A stretch of DNA of 64,000 nt from Caprella mutica (Eukaryota > Arthropoda > Malacostraca > Amphipoda > Caprellidae): assembly GCA_947561585.1 (NCBI GenBank), contig CANNZV010001130.1, positions 62,001 through 126,000 on the forward strand. The letters run 5' to 3'. The notes below the pieces were generated by a model. The model saw only the letters and a list, made by a program, of their open reading frames with translations, searched no databases and had not been told where the DNA came from. The position numbers and the translations under genes were made by a program. Shown in pieces: positions 23,420 through 36,588 of this stretch. Positions within the stretch are counted from its first letter, which is position 1, and each line of letters begins with the position of its first letter.

Positions 23420-24533
23420 TGTATATATTTCATATCATTTTTATTGCAACGGATACTCGTAAATATTACCTATGAATTTTATTAAAGTATACCAAGTATT
23501 TAGAAAATATATGTTCTATTAATTACAATCAATACAAACAGTGGTTGTACCCATCTCTTGATCTTAATTTATAGAAATTATCAACATATATTCCTAAAAT
23601 GATATTTACAATTCGAAGAAATTATCTTGCCTTTTAATTAAGTGACGGTGAACTCATCATGCGAGAACTTTCAGGTGGTGAATTGACGATGAAGAATTAA
23701 CATGGAACGTACCATTACCTTTTAGTTCGATTTATATAACGCTTGTGTGAATACCTTTTGCAGATTTTTGAGTCATTATTTTAACAAATTTTAATTTTAA
23801 AATTCGAATAATATGTTTCAATGACAGCCGGATCACGACACGAAAAAGACTCCCCCGAAAGAAATGGGAGTTGTGAGGATATTCATTATCAACTGTCGCT
23901 CAATATTTTAAATTGTATATTGAAATTGTAGTAAATTAATTCGAATTCAAAATATATTTGATAATAACTGAAATCATCCGAATATTCTAAAAACAAAAAA
24001 TTTTGTGAAACACAACACAACACAACAGAGGTCTATGTTATAGTGCAAATGAAATATTTTATGATGGGAATTATTTTTCTCCTCATTATTTTTATATATT
24101 TGTGTCAGGTAATAGACATGCTATCACGATAAATATTGTTTTTTTTTTCGTCGTTCTATGATATTGGTTTATCACTGATTGGGTTGGATATTGGTAACTA
24201 AATATCCTATACAAAATGATGAAGAAAGGAATTAAAAAAAAGTTGAGGAGTATATTGTAGATGGCATTGTTTTATTAACATCTAGTTATTCGCATAACTC
24301 AAAAATTATTCAACACAGTTTCTTAAAATTCAGTAATATGGTTGTTCGATGTTTTGAAACATGCAAGTAGAATTTTGGGAGCGATTCTGTTGAAGGTCAA
24401 GGTCAAGATGATTTATAACTATATTGCTTGAAACTTGATGAGACGATTGGTCAATATCGAGGAACCATTTACTAAATTTTTTGGAGCGATTGGGTAAAAA
24501 AGGTCAAAGATCAAAGTCAAAGTTATTTATAAC
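23420..24533. other. AT-rich non-coding stretch
   Basis: A short GGTGAA-type phrase cluster lies at 23643-23690. Short words recur near 24390-24540 (two AAGGTCAA-rich lines about 110 bp apart). Nothing else recognised. Confidence 0.4.
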
Positions 24534-24915
24534 TTAACCCTAATTTGAGCTTGATGTGTGTTTTCTAAGCACATACTTTTTGAATTGCTTTCTGTCTTTA
24601 TTTCATTCCTTAAAATTTGCCGGCCTTTCTTTACTTTGTTCTTACATAAATACCAAATATATTTTTGTATTTCTATTTTTTTAAATATTTACGTATTGGC
24701 GTAAATCACCGTAAATGACCTAAATTAAGAAATTAATTGTACTGTGGTGACGTGTGTCAACGTAGAAATACAGTTTGATCAGCCTCTAGTCACACATCAA
24801 TCTACGTTTTCATGGAGTACACACACATGCGCGAGCTGTGATTGGGTCACACTCCACCCAATCACAGCTCAGCTCTCTCAGTTGCCAATGTCTTATATAC
24901 CTATGTAATTATTTC
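24534..24915 (+). repeat. Dispersed TTAACCCTAA repeat, copy 1
   Basis: Begins TTAACCCTAATTTGAGCTTG and is collinear with 50641-51010, sharing ATTTACGTAT, a CAACGTAGAAA block, TCTACGTTTTCATGGAG and a conserved hairpin. The second copy is a dated insertion between TTAA sites. The right end of this copy is not resolved. Confidence 0.75.
24833..24870 (+). other. Perfect 15-bp hairpin carrying CCAAT boxes
   Basis: GAGCTGTGATTGGGT (24833-24847), an 8-nt loop CACACTCC, then the exact complement (24856-24870). ATTGG and CCAAT lie in the two arms. The core 11 bp of stem and the identical loop are kept in the diverged copy at 50934-50963. Confidence 0.9.
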
Positions 24916-25010
24916 GGGTCTAGGACAAAATCCGCCTCCGGACAAAATCCCCATATGTACAAAATCCCCCTCCGGACAAATACCCCCTCAGGACAAAATC
25001 CCCCTTACTT
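24916..25010 (+). repeat. ~17-bp array of GGACAAAATCCCCCTCC type
   Basis: Five or six units vary around GGACAAAATCCCCCTCC. It directly follows the dispersed repeat. No inverted partner was found in the window. Confidence 0.75.
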
Positions 25011-26394
25011 CTTTATATCAATTAAAGATAATCTCATAATTTTGAAGTTAGGAATTGTTATATAAACCATTTAATAATTTAATTTTAATAATCTAATTAT
25101 AAAGAATCATAGTTTATTTTGTTAATTTTTATTTACAACTGTCTCATTGATTTTTCAGGTTAATTATGATATAGTAATATAGTTAATTAATTCATGCCCA
25201 TGTCTAACATAAGGATATAAAAATTTAATTTAGCAATATTTAACATATAATTTACCTTGTATTATTACAATATAACAATAATTAAAGTGCCTGTTGTATT
25301 ATCAGGGAAAGAATAAACGAGGTCATTTTAAATTTTAGATGTAAAATCCGTGGAGTTTTCAGTCGAAATTATGAGATTTGACTACGTTGCATAGTATTAA
25401 GCTCCGCCTTTTTGTAGTATTGGGAAAAGATGCCAATTAGTAAAAAGTTTATGACTAGTTAGAGGCCCAGTGATAAATTATCTTTGAATATTGAAAGATA
25501 GCGCGAATCAAACTATATAGTATTAATAAAAAAATACATTTCGATTAAAGATTATTTAAACTATCAGGCCTTCGACTAAATAACTATTTTTATAAAAAAC
25601 TATTGCGCTTAACTATAACGCTAGTTGTGTAATTCTCGTAATTTTCTTCACATGTGATTTACTACAGGACAGTTATTTAATAATTTTGTAATAGTGGTTT
25701 ACCCAAAGATTTCATCGTATATCAAATTATATATCAAATTCCTTGTTTATAATTATTCAAATATTTACTAAAAATTCAATTGAAAGAATTCCCAAATTTT
25801 TAATTGAACAATGATAAAACATCAATCCTATAACTGCCAAAATCATTTTAAACCACTTTAAAATAATAAAAACCATTCTATTTATAGAAATTGAATTTTT
25901 ATGTTTCCCTTTCTTAAACACTTTAATGGAAAAAATTTCCAAGTGAAGTCTAGTCATTGAAAACATAAATTTATTGTTACATTTAATTTATGTGATTCAA
26001 TTCTAATCCATTGTAAATTTGTTCTCAAATTTTCTTAAATTATTTTATTGAATGAAATTAACCTTTAAATTCTTTCTTCAAAATCTAAAGTTCGTTTAAT
26101 ACTTTACTCCATTATAGTTACAAATATAAACATTTCATTTATATGTATTCATTGATGAATCAAAAATTATAATGCTAACAAATATGGTTATTAATAAAAT
26201 CTAAGTATACGATTATGATATATCTCTTATTATTATTATCTTCTATTTTAAGCATCGCAATTTGAAACGTCTGAAATAAAGTTAAGTATTTTTTAAATGA
26301 ATTTAATTTTAAAATCAATAGAGCTTAAGTATTTTTTTATTTTCAATGAATATAATCTATAGTCAATAGAATTAAAGAGGGACATATGTGGGAT
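25011..26394. other. AT-rich non-coding stretch
   Basis: Nothing recognised. Confidence 0.5.
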
Positions 26395-26620
26395 GTGAGT
26401 GAGTTTCAAGACGTGGGACAGACGAGAGACATCCCGCGTGGGACAGACGCGGGATATCCCCCGTGGGACAGACGTGGGATATCCCTCGTGGGACAGACGT
26501 GGGATATACCGCTTGTGCAAGACGTGGTACATTAGTGGGATTTTAGACGTTGGAAAGACGTGGGATTTCAGACGTCTTGGGACGTCTGAAATCCCCCGTC
26601 CCTCTCTCCCACGCGGGACA
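26395..26620. repeat. 23-bp GC-richer array ending in a hairpin
   Basis: Units of GTGGGACAGACGTGGGATATCCC type, about five in the first half, include the palindrome GGGATATCCC. The array then inverts: GGGATTTCAGACGTC (26562-26576), loop TTGG, exact complement (26581-26595). It is far less AT-rich than its surroundings. Confidence 0.85.
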
Positions 26621-26804
26621 GAGATGATATGGTTAGCTGGGTATTTTTTTGGATTATTTATATTGGAATAATTGTGTTATAAAATAGTTGTTGAAATAAT
26701 TGAATATTATAATTTACGATCGATGTACAATAATTATACATATCATTTTAATTGTCTTTTCCATTTAGATAAATGCAATTTATTATTTTTTCGGACGAGT
26801 AACA

Positions 26805-27420
26805 AATAAATGGTTCTAGGACAATTCGTCGAGGGGACAATTCGTGGCGGACGATTCGTAGTGGACAATTCGTCGCGGACAATTCGTTGTGGACAAATCG
26901 TCGCGGACAATTCGTCGCGGATCATTCGTCGCGGACAATTTGTTGTCTTACTTTCCATTTCGCCATATTTCATTTTATAATTTGTTTCATATATTTATTC
27001 ACCATATTTTCCATTTTTTCTAAATCTACAAATTAATAAATGATTCAATATGAAAAAACTTTGTATCTACAATACAAAATATTTTTCTGATGAATAAGTA
27101 ATCTTCCATTATTTTGAAGTCAATTATTCCACAATTCGTAATGAATTATTTTAAACATTTGAAATAAATAAAAATAATTAAATGATACAATAATATCAAG
27201 ATTTTGTAACAACAATACGAATAATTTATATAAATCTAAAAACTAAGATCAAACCAAAAGATACTCTCTGGATGTAATTTGAAGAATTAAGAAATGGTAT
27301 AAAATTATATAAATTTGTTGATAAAAATATATAAATACGAATAAAGAAGAAATATATATGTAAAATGGTAAGCGACGAATTGTCCACGACGAATTGTCCC
27401 CGCTACAAATTGTCCGTACA
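26805..27420. mobile_element. Array-bounded foldback element
   Basis: The left arm (26815-26945) is a ~14-bp array of GGACAATTCGTCGC. The right arm (27365-27418) is the same array inverted (GCGACGAATTGTCC). Homology continues inward beyond the arrays: CTTACTTTCC and CCATTTCGCC on the left correspond to the complement of the GTAAAATGGTAAGC stretch on the right. The middle is about 400 bp of AT-rich unique DNA with no ORF of interest. Confidence 0.7.
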
Positions 27421-28279
27421 CGCACATAGATTACCATATTGATTGGGAAAACTGAATACTCTACACATAAAATTGTCGTTTGGCACCTTAGATAGGAAGC
27501 ACATGAAGCACATGAAACCATGGCGCCACCAATAGCCATCTCTCAGTGTAGCACCAATCATACAATATTTGGCAGTTATCAATTCCAATATTCTAGATCA
27601 CTGATTGACAGGAGTTAGTTCCAGACAGCTAATGATTGAAGAAATGAAGTTTTGATTTGAAATCTCATAGTTATTTTAGCCGCTAAGTTTAGTTGGTTAA
27701 ACTTGTAGGATTTCTCTAATGGTTTCTTGAAATTTTCCAGGGAGATTTCTGTCAGCAATAACAAAGTTATTGAAAGATGTAACAAGTTATTGTCATTGAC
27801 ATGTGCGTGAATGAGGAAAATCCGTGAGTTACAGTGAGGCCAAAATATTTCGTTGAAAATGAAATAAAATTAGGTGGAGAATGAAATAATTTAATCAATT
27901 TGACATGTTATTGACCATTACTGCTTTTTTGTTATGAAATTGCATGAAGGAAATGGATTCATGCAACAGGTGGAATTTTCTCTTTCCATCTCACTTCGAT
28001 ACAACGAATAAAAATAATGTATTGATTCCTTTATAGTTAATTTATGTACTTTTTAATTTCTTATAATTCACATACAAAAGATGATAATAAGTCAATTCAA
28101 TTGATTGAAACAATTTCCATTACGAAGCTAAAATTTTGGTGATATTTTTTTGAACAGCAATTTTTTTAGTTCAATGTATTATCAATGCATCAAATAATAT
28201 GAAAAGACTGAAGATTGTATTAATTGAGTACTCTAAGAATTATATATTTGTGCTGTCTGAACGGGGGTTATCCCACTTG
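27421..28279. other. Non-coding stretch
   Basis: Nothing recognised. A 96-codon minus-strand ORF at 27249-27539 overlaps the foldback arm and has no family features. Confidence 0.4.
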
Positions 28280-28615
28280 TGAAAAAAACAAATTTCAAAA
28301 GACGATAAGTATATGGGTGTATATGATAGAATGAAAACGAAGACACTTTTATGATCCATGGAGCTATTTGAACGAATCTGCAATGTTTTTTTATTTTCCT
28401 TTTGTTTATGTTTTTTGAGCATTCTTTGATGAGGATGATAAATAAAATCCCCAAAAAAAAAAATCGATTTTGTACTGTGATAAAAAGAAATCGAGAAAAT
28501 CATTTGAAAAAACATTTTTTATTTGTTTGAAAGGTTCCAAAGAATCTCTAACTGTCTTTGGTTTTCTTGTAGCGTTAAAACTCATTGACTTCTCGTCTTT
28601 TTTAGGTGGAAAATA
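28280..28615. repeat. Foldback repeat (AAAAGACGATAAG family), copy 1
   Basis: Left arm TTTCAAAAGACGATAAG, GGGTGTATATGATAGAATG. Right arm GTAGCGTTAAAACTCATTG, ACTTCTCGTCTTTTTTAGG, which is its diverged complement. Related copies lie within 31340-32070. Confidence 0.65.
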
Positions 28616-31184
28616 AACATTTTATATGAGATCCAAAAACATAGCATATTATAATAAAGTAAATGTCAATTTAATCGTATACATGAAGTTTGAATGCTGT
28701 TTTCATGTTATTGTGTAATCTATATGTGAAATAGATGCATAGTACACTTCCTAACATCCAATTTCAACCCCCAAAAATACTAAATTTTGACCCTCAACCC
28801 CTTTGTTGGGCTTCAATTGGTCTTATCCTCGAAAAATTTGGACATGAAAGACCACTACCTATTACCTAAAGACTATTTTCCAGCAATGAAAAGATATATC
28901 CAGCAAAATTAATGGTGTTTATGAAAATCAATCAAAATTTGAATGCTTTCTAAATATGATTAATGATATAACTCACAGCAATCGAATCAGGAAATGTTTC
29001 AGCATCTTGTTTGTATCAATTTGGTCACTCATTAAAAACCGATTTGTTCTCTGGACAAGCATCGAAGCTGTGCAATATCAATTTAAGAGGAGGTTGTTCC
29101 GTTTTCAATAACATTCCCACTGTCTGTCTCTTTCCAAAAATATAAACTACAATATAACTGATTGTTTAGTAGATGGATAAGAAGTTTTTTTGTCGGAATT
29201 GGTATTTTTTACAAAAATATTTATGTAATTATTATAAGTAAAGTTATTCATAAAATTAAAGAGGATTTGTTGATTTTTATGATTCCTTTGATGTGCATTG
29301 CGCATCACATATTTTCGAATAAAGTGTTTCATATTTTTTATCATATTGAAATACAGCAATTAAATTGTTAATTCTAAAATATAATATAATCGTTATAGAA
29401 AATTCACAACTTATTCCCTGTATATAGAAAATACGATATATAATTAATGTTCCTCTCCAATAAAACTCTCTAATTGGAATTGCTGGTATTTTGAATTTAT
29501 GGATTGAAAAGAAATATTTCACCTGTTATTATTTGCATGCATGCAAAATAATTACTGTAGCTGTATAAGCTAACTGAAACACAATAACTATAAAGACAGA
29601 TTATTTCTTTTCATTTTAGAAGTTCAAATTAAATGAGAAAGTATTAGCAGATCTTTCCTTCCAATACCTACTACCAAGTGTTTTTATATGGTTTATTCCA
29701 TTGACGGTACAATGATAGTTTTCAGAATGAAATATGGCGGTTAAAGCACCATACTCTCTCCTTGAGTTCATATATACTCGAGTGTGAATTTTCACAAGTA
29801 ACACCTAACAATCTGCTCCATTTCAGTTTGAAAAAACAAATAACGAGCGATCAACAGATCATAAGAAGATACATATTTTATGTGGAATCGCTAATGGGTA
29901 TTCTTTTCTATAAATTAAACAATAAACATACATTGAAACTCTATTTTCAATTTCCTATAAGGTATAAAGTTCATTCGAATATTGTGTTATAAAAACTAAA
30001 TATTCTTTTGCAGTAACTTGAAATATAATACAATAAAGGAAATATATTTATGATATATTAAAATAAAAGTTTATCTTCTACAGTTTTCTGTTGTAATTAA
30101 ATGAAAAGTATTCTATTTTAATATACAAATTATGTCCCAAATTGTTTCGCCATGACTTTTTGCCGTTCATTATTTTGTTTTTAGTCAATTTCTTGGCAGT
30201 TCCGTCTCAGTTTGGGGCCGTTTCCATCATCATAAATGTGATCGTTTAGCTCTCTAAAATATGCCATCATTATTCATCATGATGAGCCTCATCTATCATT
30301 GCTGCCATTTTTTACTCTTCCACAATTCGTGCATTCGAATTCATTCTCGAAATACTAAAGAGAGTTATACAAGAAACCCAAAGAAAAGTGTGATCAGCAC
30401 AGTTTTCTATCGCTATGACGAGGAGTTAATGCAGCTGATCAGCACTGTTACCTATCACTATGTTCAGGAACAGTTGATAGGTACTCCATTGTACCAAATT
30501 ATTACTTTTATCTTCCTTCAACTGAAAACTAAAAGAATTTGATTGATACTTCAATTTAGTACAATTTAAATTAGATACAGAAATTTTGTCATCAACTTCA
30601 AAAGTCCAAATAGAATTAAACAGTTATAGTAGACATCTCCTCCAATTAACTTCTTTCAATTTCCAAATGTAGAAAATCAAATGTTCCATCAATGCAATTG
30701 AAATTTTATACTGACGGTAGATTACATCTATTCACAACACCTTTTAAAATTGATTTTAGGAATAACAGGAACATTGTGAGAGTTTTTCTAATATCACCAT
30801 TGGGTTCGTCTACTTTCTTTACATATATGGTTAAAAATTCAAATATATTCAAACATTAATATTAATACTACAGTGATTATAGTAAGCGGTGTCATAAGTA
30901 TACTTGCGCCTAAACATAAAGTTTGTGCGCACAAACGAAGATTGTTTTTAATTACAGAAAAACACGATAATACTTTTTATTCATAACATATAATTAACAA
31001 CCTATTATAAAATATATATTTAATCTATATTTCTTTCTCACAATCTACCGATTCTCATTTCTTTCCGAATTATCTAATTCAATCCATATTCTCACTGCTG
31101 CCATAACGATCGTTGGGCAACATTTGCTAACTGATGTGTTCAACAATCGAATTATTGCACTAATCTATGCAAATGAGTGGCACT
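28616..31184. other. AT-rich non-coding stretch
   Basis: About 2.6 kb with short ORFs only. Two imperfect copies of a GATCAGCACWGTT-containing segment about 55 bp apart (30390-30490) are the only repeat seen. Confidence 0.45.
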
Positions 31185-32195
31185 CAATATCACTTGACAA
31201 CTATTTTATTTTTGAACCAATCGATCTAAAATTTCTATAGAATATGTAACTTCGTAAACTAAACATATTTTATAAATGTAACTTTTTCGATTTTGGCTTT
31301 AGTTTTCGAAAAGAATGTAGTTTTTCAATTCAAGAGAATTTTCTTTTTAAATTTCAAAAGACGAGAATTGTATGAGTGTATATGATAGAATAAAATCGAA
31401 GACAGTTTTAGAATCCTTGGAACATTTGAATGAATTAATTAAAGAGTTTTTCAAATTTACATCTCTTTATCCTACAATAAGCATTTTTTGATGACTAACT
31501 GAATTTTGAAAAAAATCCAAAATTTTCGATTTTGAACTGAAATAAAATGAGAAACAAGAAGAAATTCTGAAAAAAAAACATTTATAGATTTGTTATGAAT
31601 GTTCTAAGAATTTTAAAACTGTTCTTAATTTCCCCGTAGCGTAGAAACTCATTGTTTTCTTGTTTTTTTCAGTTGGAAAATACAATTTATTGTTTTTTTA
31701 CAAATTTCAAAAGACGATAAGTGTATGAGTGTATGTACTAGAATGAAAACGAAGGCAGTTTTAGAATCCTTGGAACATTTCGAACCAATTGAATATGGAC
31801 TCCCCGAATTTCTTCCCTGCTCTCTTTTTATCACAGTTCAAAATAAAAAAAATTGGATTTTGTTTTTCAAACTTTAGTAAGTCCTCAAAAAATGCTAATA
31901 AAAAAAAAACAGAAAGGAAATTCGGAAACCCCTCTCAGCAATTGTTTAAAATATTTCAAGGATTCTAAAACTATCTTCGTTTTTATTCTAGCAAAAACAC
32001 TCAAACACTTCTCGTCCTTTGAAATTTGTAAAAACACCTTAAGATTTAAAATCTACGTTTTTTTCGAAAACTAAAGCCAAAATCGAAAATGTTACATGAT
32101 TAAAATATGTTTTATTTTGGGAAGTTACATATACCATACAAATTCCAAAACGATTGATCCAAAGATAATTTATTTTTTCAAAAGTGGGTTGACAC
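31185..32195. mobile_element. Nested foldback element (~1 kb)
   Basis: The outer arms pair 31210-31320 with 32050-32165; the best block is CGATTTTGGCTTTAGTTTTC against GAAAACTAAAGCCAAAATCG, an exact 20-bp complement. Inside are two smaller foldbacks of the AAAAGACGATAAG family (about 31340-31680 and 31690-32070). Each has arms with TGTATGAGTGTAT and CTTAGAATCC-like words. The second is palindromic around 31840. No ORF is shared. Confidence 0.75.
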
Positions 32196-32289
32196 CCCCA
32201 TATATTTCACGCTACTTTCAGATGACCATTTTCATTGATTCTCTTATATTTTGAATTTTATTCTGATAAATTTGTTTGAAAATCCCTAG

Positions 32290-33040
32290 AGTCATAGCCT
32301 TATACATTAAGACAATTTGCAAAAAAATTTGACGGATACATCAAGTCAATTTTTGATAATAGACGATTATGTATAGAGTATTGTTATTACATTCAAACAA
32401 TCCATTCACACAAACTCAGCCAGTTGGCTGACGGTACCTCCTCCCTCTTCCAGTTAGCGCGCTAAGATACACACACGTGCATACTGCAGAGTGATGTACT
32501 AATATGTCAGTATAACTGCTGGAATTCAAGTCATGCATTTGTAGTATTGTGTACTGATACAGAGATATTGTATCGTGATGAAATATTGTATCGTGATGAA
32601 ATAGTTATTATTCAATGATACATATTATCGATAAATGTTTTATTGATGTTTAAGTTGAATCAGATCATATACCTATAACAGTGATCTACAGAAAAGAATC
32701 ACTGTATGGGAAAAATAATAAATGGGGAATATCCTCATTTGATATAATATTTGATTGGTCAAACTCGCATTACGGTAATCTTTGAGGAAATAGTAACCGA
32801 TCAGAGACTCTTTCAATCTGCGTGGCCTAGACATGTTGCACGCAACCATACGGTGCATGCACTAAGTGTACAGATGCAACCCACTGCAACTGACACGGTT
32901 GGCTAACTGGCTGACAGTGCCAAGCAAGAAAAATTGTATGAATTTGGAAATGCATTTTACATTTTGTGTTAAACTTGAATTGATTAGTAATTAGTGGAGG
33001 AAACAGCTTGACTTTATACATGAATATATTTTAAAATTTG
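32290..33040 (+). repeat. Dispersed repeat with imperfect inverted parts, copy 1
   Basis: 32300-32800 is collinear with 49450-49950 (shared AAGTCAATTTTTGATAATA, CAGTTGGCTGAC, GATTGGTCAAACT). A CAGCCAGTT/TTGGCTAACTGG relation between 32405-32430 and 32890-32920 suggests inverted ends. Family unknown. Confidence 0.65.
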
Positions 33041-33430
33041 GAGAAATTATTTTATATAGAAAACTTTCAAAACTTAGTTTCACTTATATAGCTAATAATA
33101 TTGAGAAAAGTTTTGTGAGTGAAAGATCACCATTCGTTTGCCACTAAGAGAGAATATTTAGAGAGGTTTTAAAGGTGAGATAAGAAAATTCATTTTCTAC
33201 AAAGCACTCGATGTAAATGACGGAAATTTGAACGTAATTCTCGTAACTGGTCGCTGACGTATCGTCTTTTCAAAACTGGAGAGTGGAGACATTTTATTTA
33301 CAAACTCTGCCACCAGATGCACTGTGACCTAAGAAAAATGTGATATATTGTATAGAATAATGAATTGAGAAGTAATATCGATGTGTATTTGTTCTGTAGA
33401 CAAAAATAATTGTACTATTAGTGTCTATAC
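33041..33430. other. Non-coding stretch
   Basis: Nothing recognised. Confidence 0.4.
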
Positions 33431-33690
33431 TGTATGAGAGTTATTAGAGTCTGTAGAATGAGAGTTAATAGAGTCTGTAAAATGAGAGTTATTAGAGTCT
33501 GTAAAATGAGAGTTATTAGAGTCTATATAATGAGATTTATTGGAGTCAATACAATAAGAGTTATTATAGTCTATACAATGAGAGTTATTAGAGTCTATAC
33601 AATGAGAGTTATTAAAGTCCATACACTGAGAGTTATTATAATCTATACAATGAGAGATATTAGAGTCTATACAATGACTGTCTATTTGAA
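33431..33690 (+). repeat. 24-bp tandem array, about 11 copies
   Basis: The unit is ATGAGAGTTATTAGAGTCTA followed by TACA. It keeps frames open on both strands (8-residue repeats), so the ORFs there are not credible genes. Confidence 0.9.
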
Positions 33691-33759
33691 GTTATTCGAA
33701 ACAGTCTATGATTTTTATCACTCATATAAAGTTGCAATCTACCAATAATTACAATCATT

Positions 33760-34215
33760 AGTTTTCAAACATCTAAGGCTTTTTTTGGTGAAGGCTACAG
33801 CATTGCAGTTTTTAGCATTCGATGCTCCAGGACATTATTTAGAATCGTAGTAGAGTTTTGTTGGAATTTCGAATTATTTTTAGAAATATCAGATTTAAAA
33901 AAAAAATGAATTATATTGTTGTTTTTGTTTCAATATATCGAAAAATTATTAGAAATTTAAACAGAACGCTACTACGACTCTAGGTAATCCCCTGGATAAT
34001 CAAACTCAAAAAACTGAAATGCCGTAGTTTCAACTACAAGAAAGCCTTAGGATTTTTGGACAATGATTCGAAATCCCATCGAAATTCGAATAACTCGTTT
34101 TATTCGAAAACATGCCATGAACAAAAACGATAAGGAATTCAATTTCATAAGTCGGTACGAAGTTTCAGAACCATAGCTTCATTAATAAAAAAGTTTTCAA
34201 AAACCATGGTCGGTC
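33760..34215 (-). repeat. Foldback repeat (CTAAGGCTT family), copy 1
   Basis: Internally self-complementary: CTAAGGCTTTTTTTGGTG on the left against ACAAGAAAGCCTTAGG on the right, and ATTCGATGCTCCAGGA against TCCCCTGGATAATC. The right third (34090-34210) is the reverse complement of 38425-38530, making the two regions opposite-strand copies of one family. Confidence 0.7.
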
Positions 34216-36045
34216 CCCTTAATTACTTACTCTGACTAAAGTAGTGAAAAATGAGATTTATTTGACGCTTAAAATGAGAACATCATGTGTGCAGAACTCA
34301 ATAAGATAAGATCGTAATGTGATCAATTTCTGATATTTTTCTCTTCTTATAGAGACTTGCCTATTCGAGATTATATGTATGGGAATATCATTTACTTCTA
34401 TTCATACATTTACTTCTATTCATACATTTACTTCCATAATTACTTTGATTACTTTTTTCAATTTAACCAATAAAAAATATAGTTAAATATGGTTCGAGTA
34501 TACATAGATATGACAGTTGCAATAAAAAGTGTTGGTCGAAAGATATAATTTATAAGTTGATATACTAGTTATAAAATATAATTGAATAATTGAAGTAGGA
34601 ACATTTATAGTAGTGGTTGGATAGAAATGGTAAGATCATCAATTTTATATATCAGTTCGAAGAATTCAAACTAAATATTCTACTTCAATGGGAATGTCAC
34701 AGAAAGTCTCAAAAGTGCAATATCAAGTAGGATTCACACGGAATTGGATAGTCAGATCTTGTTCTTCCTCGGAATACCTTTGGAATTTATTTTCTGAAAA
34801 AATATATGACAAGCAAGAAAAGAATTTGAACAACAAGGTTTAAAACTTTGTGAGTTCAAATTCATCGTCATTTAAGTTCTTGCGACAATTGTTACCAAAG
34901 AAAAAAGTTTTTAATATAGAAATGGAAATTTGCTTATGGATATTCTTAATGTATGAAAGGATAACATGAAATAATACTGTACATATAAGACGAGAGTCAG
35001 TTCATTAATACGAAATTAATTAAAACTGATTCAATTTTTTACGTAAATAAGAACTTAACTACCAAATCAATTCAATAAACCAATTATTATGCCCTATTTG
35101 ACATAATATCAAAAATAGACGGTCTTTGTTGACTGCAAGAGATTATATACGGTCCTCTCTTGATCTCCATTGCCCCCATCATACAATTCCTTTATCCTAC
35201 TTATCCTCCTGTTCGTCCTTCAAAAGATAACAAGGATTCCTCTCTTCTTTCTTTCAGGAGACTCAGGCAGATAAATGAATTTCTCAGGTGTGACGTTTTT
35301 GAAAGAGATGAATTTTGCAGTAAAGTTATGGAGATGTGAATGAGAACTTTCCTATTGGTGAATTCAGCATTGAAAACTTACTTTTTGAACATATAAATCT
35401 TGTGATTCACCTTAACAAATAACTCGATCATGAAATATAAGATTTAAATCATTCATTATCGGTTAACAGGATATTGTTGTGATAATATTTATACTATTCT
35501 AATTTAAAAGAATTCTCATCAATATTATTATAAGGAATTAATTAAACAGTTCCAAAATTCAGCCATATAAAACTTTTCAATGATTACTTTAATTCCTGGA
35601 AGAGAATCGTAAATATTAATAATTGGAAGCAAACGGAACTAAGACATCCTCCACATTATAAATTCTTAAAGAAATTGAGTACTTCTAATTAAATAAAGTA
35701 ATAATTTCGTACAATATTGATGTGGAAAAGTATTGATGTAGTAAAGTAATAATGTTGTAAAGTATTGATGTAGTGAAAGATATTTGGGAATAGTAAATAA
35801 GTCTGAAGGATCTTATTTATCTTAATAATGTTTAATGCCAGTATTGGGGGTAATAAAAGTTATATTAATTGAGTATTGTAATCTACAAGTTTTTCTATAG
35901 TAGAGTGAGTGATCAAATGCGTGCGTAAGCTCGGCTGTGCTGAATTACCGGTTTCTGAAATAGAAGGTAACTATTACCGTAATGAAAACACTAGCCGAAC
36001 ACACAAAATAGGGTTATAGTTTTACAAGAATGGAATAATAGTAAT
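34216..36045. other. AT-rich non-coding stretch with minor arrays
   Basis: Holds three TTTACTTCTATTCATACA units (34390-34440) and an AAAGTATTGATGTAGTA cluster (35705-35780) related to words at 37200-37290 and 38930-39030. Otherwise nothing recognised. Confidence 0.5.
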
Positions 36046-36049
36046 GAAC

Positions 36050-36588
36050 GTTTAAGTAATGAACGTTATAAGGAATTGAAGTTATAAGGAATTGAAGTTA
36101 TAAGGAATTGAAGTTATAAGGAATTGAAGTTATAAGGAATTGAAGTTATAAGGAATTGAAGTTATAAGGAATTGAAGTTATAAGGAATTGAAGTTATAAG
36201 GAATTGAAGTTATAAGGAATTGAAGTTATAAGGAATTGAAGTTATAAGGAATTGAAGTTATAAGGAATTGAAGTTATAAGGAATTGAAGTTATAAGGAAT
36301 TGAAGTTATAAGGAATTGAAATTATAAGGAATTGAAGTTATAAGGAATTGAAGTTATAAGGAATTGAAGTTATAAGGAATTGAAGTTATAAGGAATTGAA
36401 GTTATAAGGAATTGAAGTTATAAGGAATTGAAATTATAAGGAATTGAAATTATAAGGAATTGAAATTATAAGGAATTGAAATTATAAGGAATTGAAATTA
36501 TAAGGAATTGAAGTTATAAGGAATTGAAGTTATAAGGAATTGAAGTTATAAGGAATTGAAGTTCTAAGGAATTGAAGTTATAAGTAAA
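36050..36588 (+). repeat. 16-bp near-perfect tandem array, about 33 copies
   Basis: The unit GTTATAAGGAATTGAA repeats almost without error. Variation is mainly a clustered G-to-A change giving ATTATAAGGAATTGAA (one unit near 36320 and a block at 36430-36500). The homogeneity points to recent expansion or ongoing conversion. Confidence 0.97.

Noticed and set aside
28233..32074. 60-90-codon ORFs containing an FVFIL-type motif on both strands
   Set aside because: They fall in the foldback repeats and arise from the repeated arm sequence, not from a gene family.
33425..36588. CRISPR-like repeats
   Set aside because: Units are head-to-tail without unique spacers, and the genome is eukaryotic in content; these are minisatellites.
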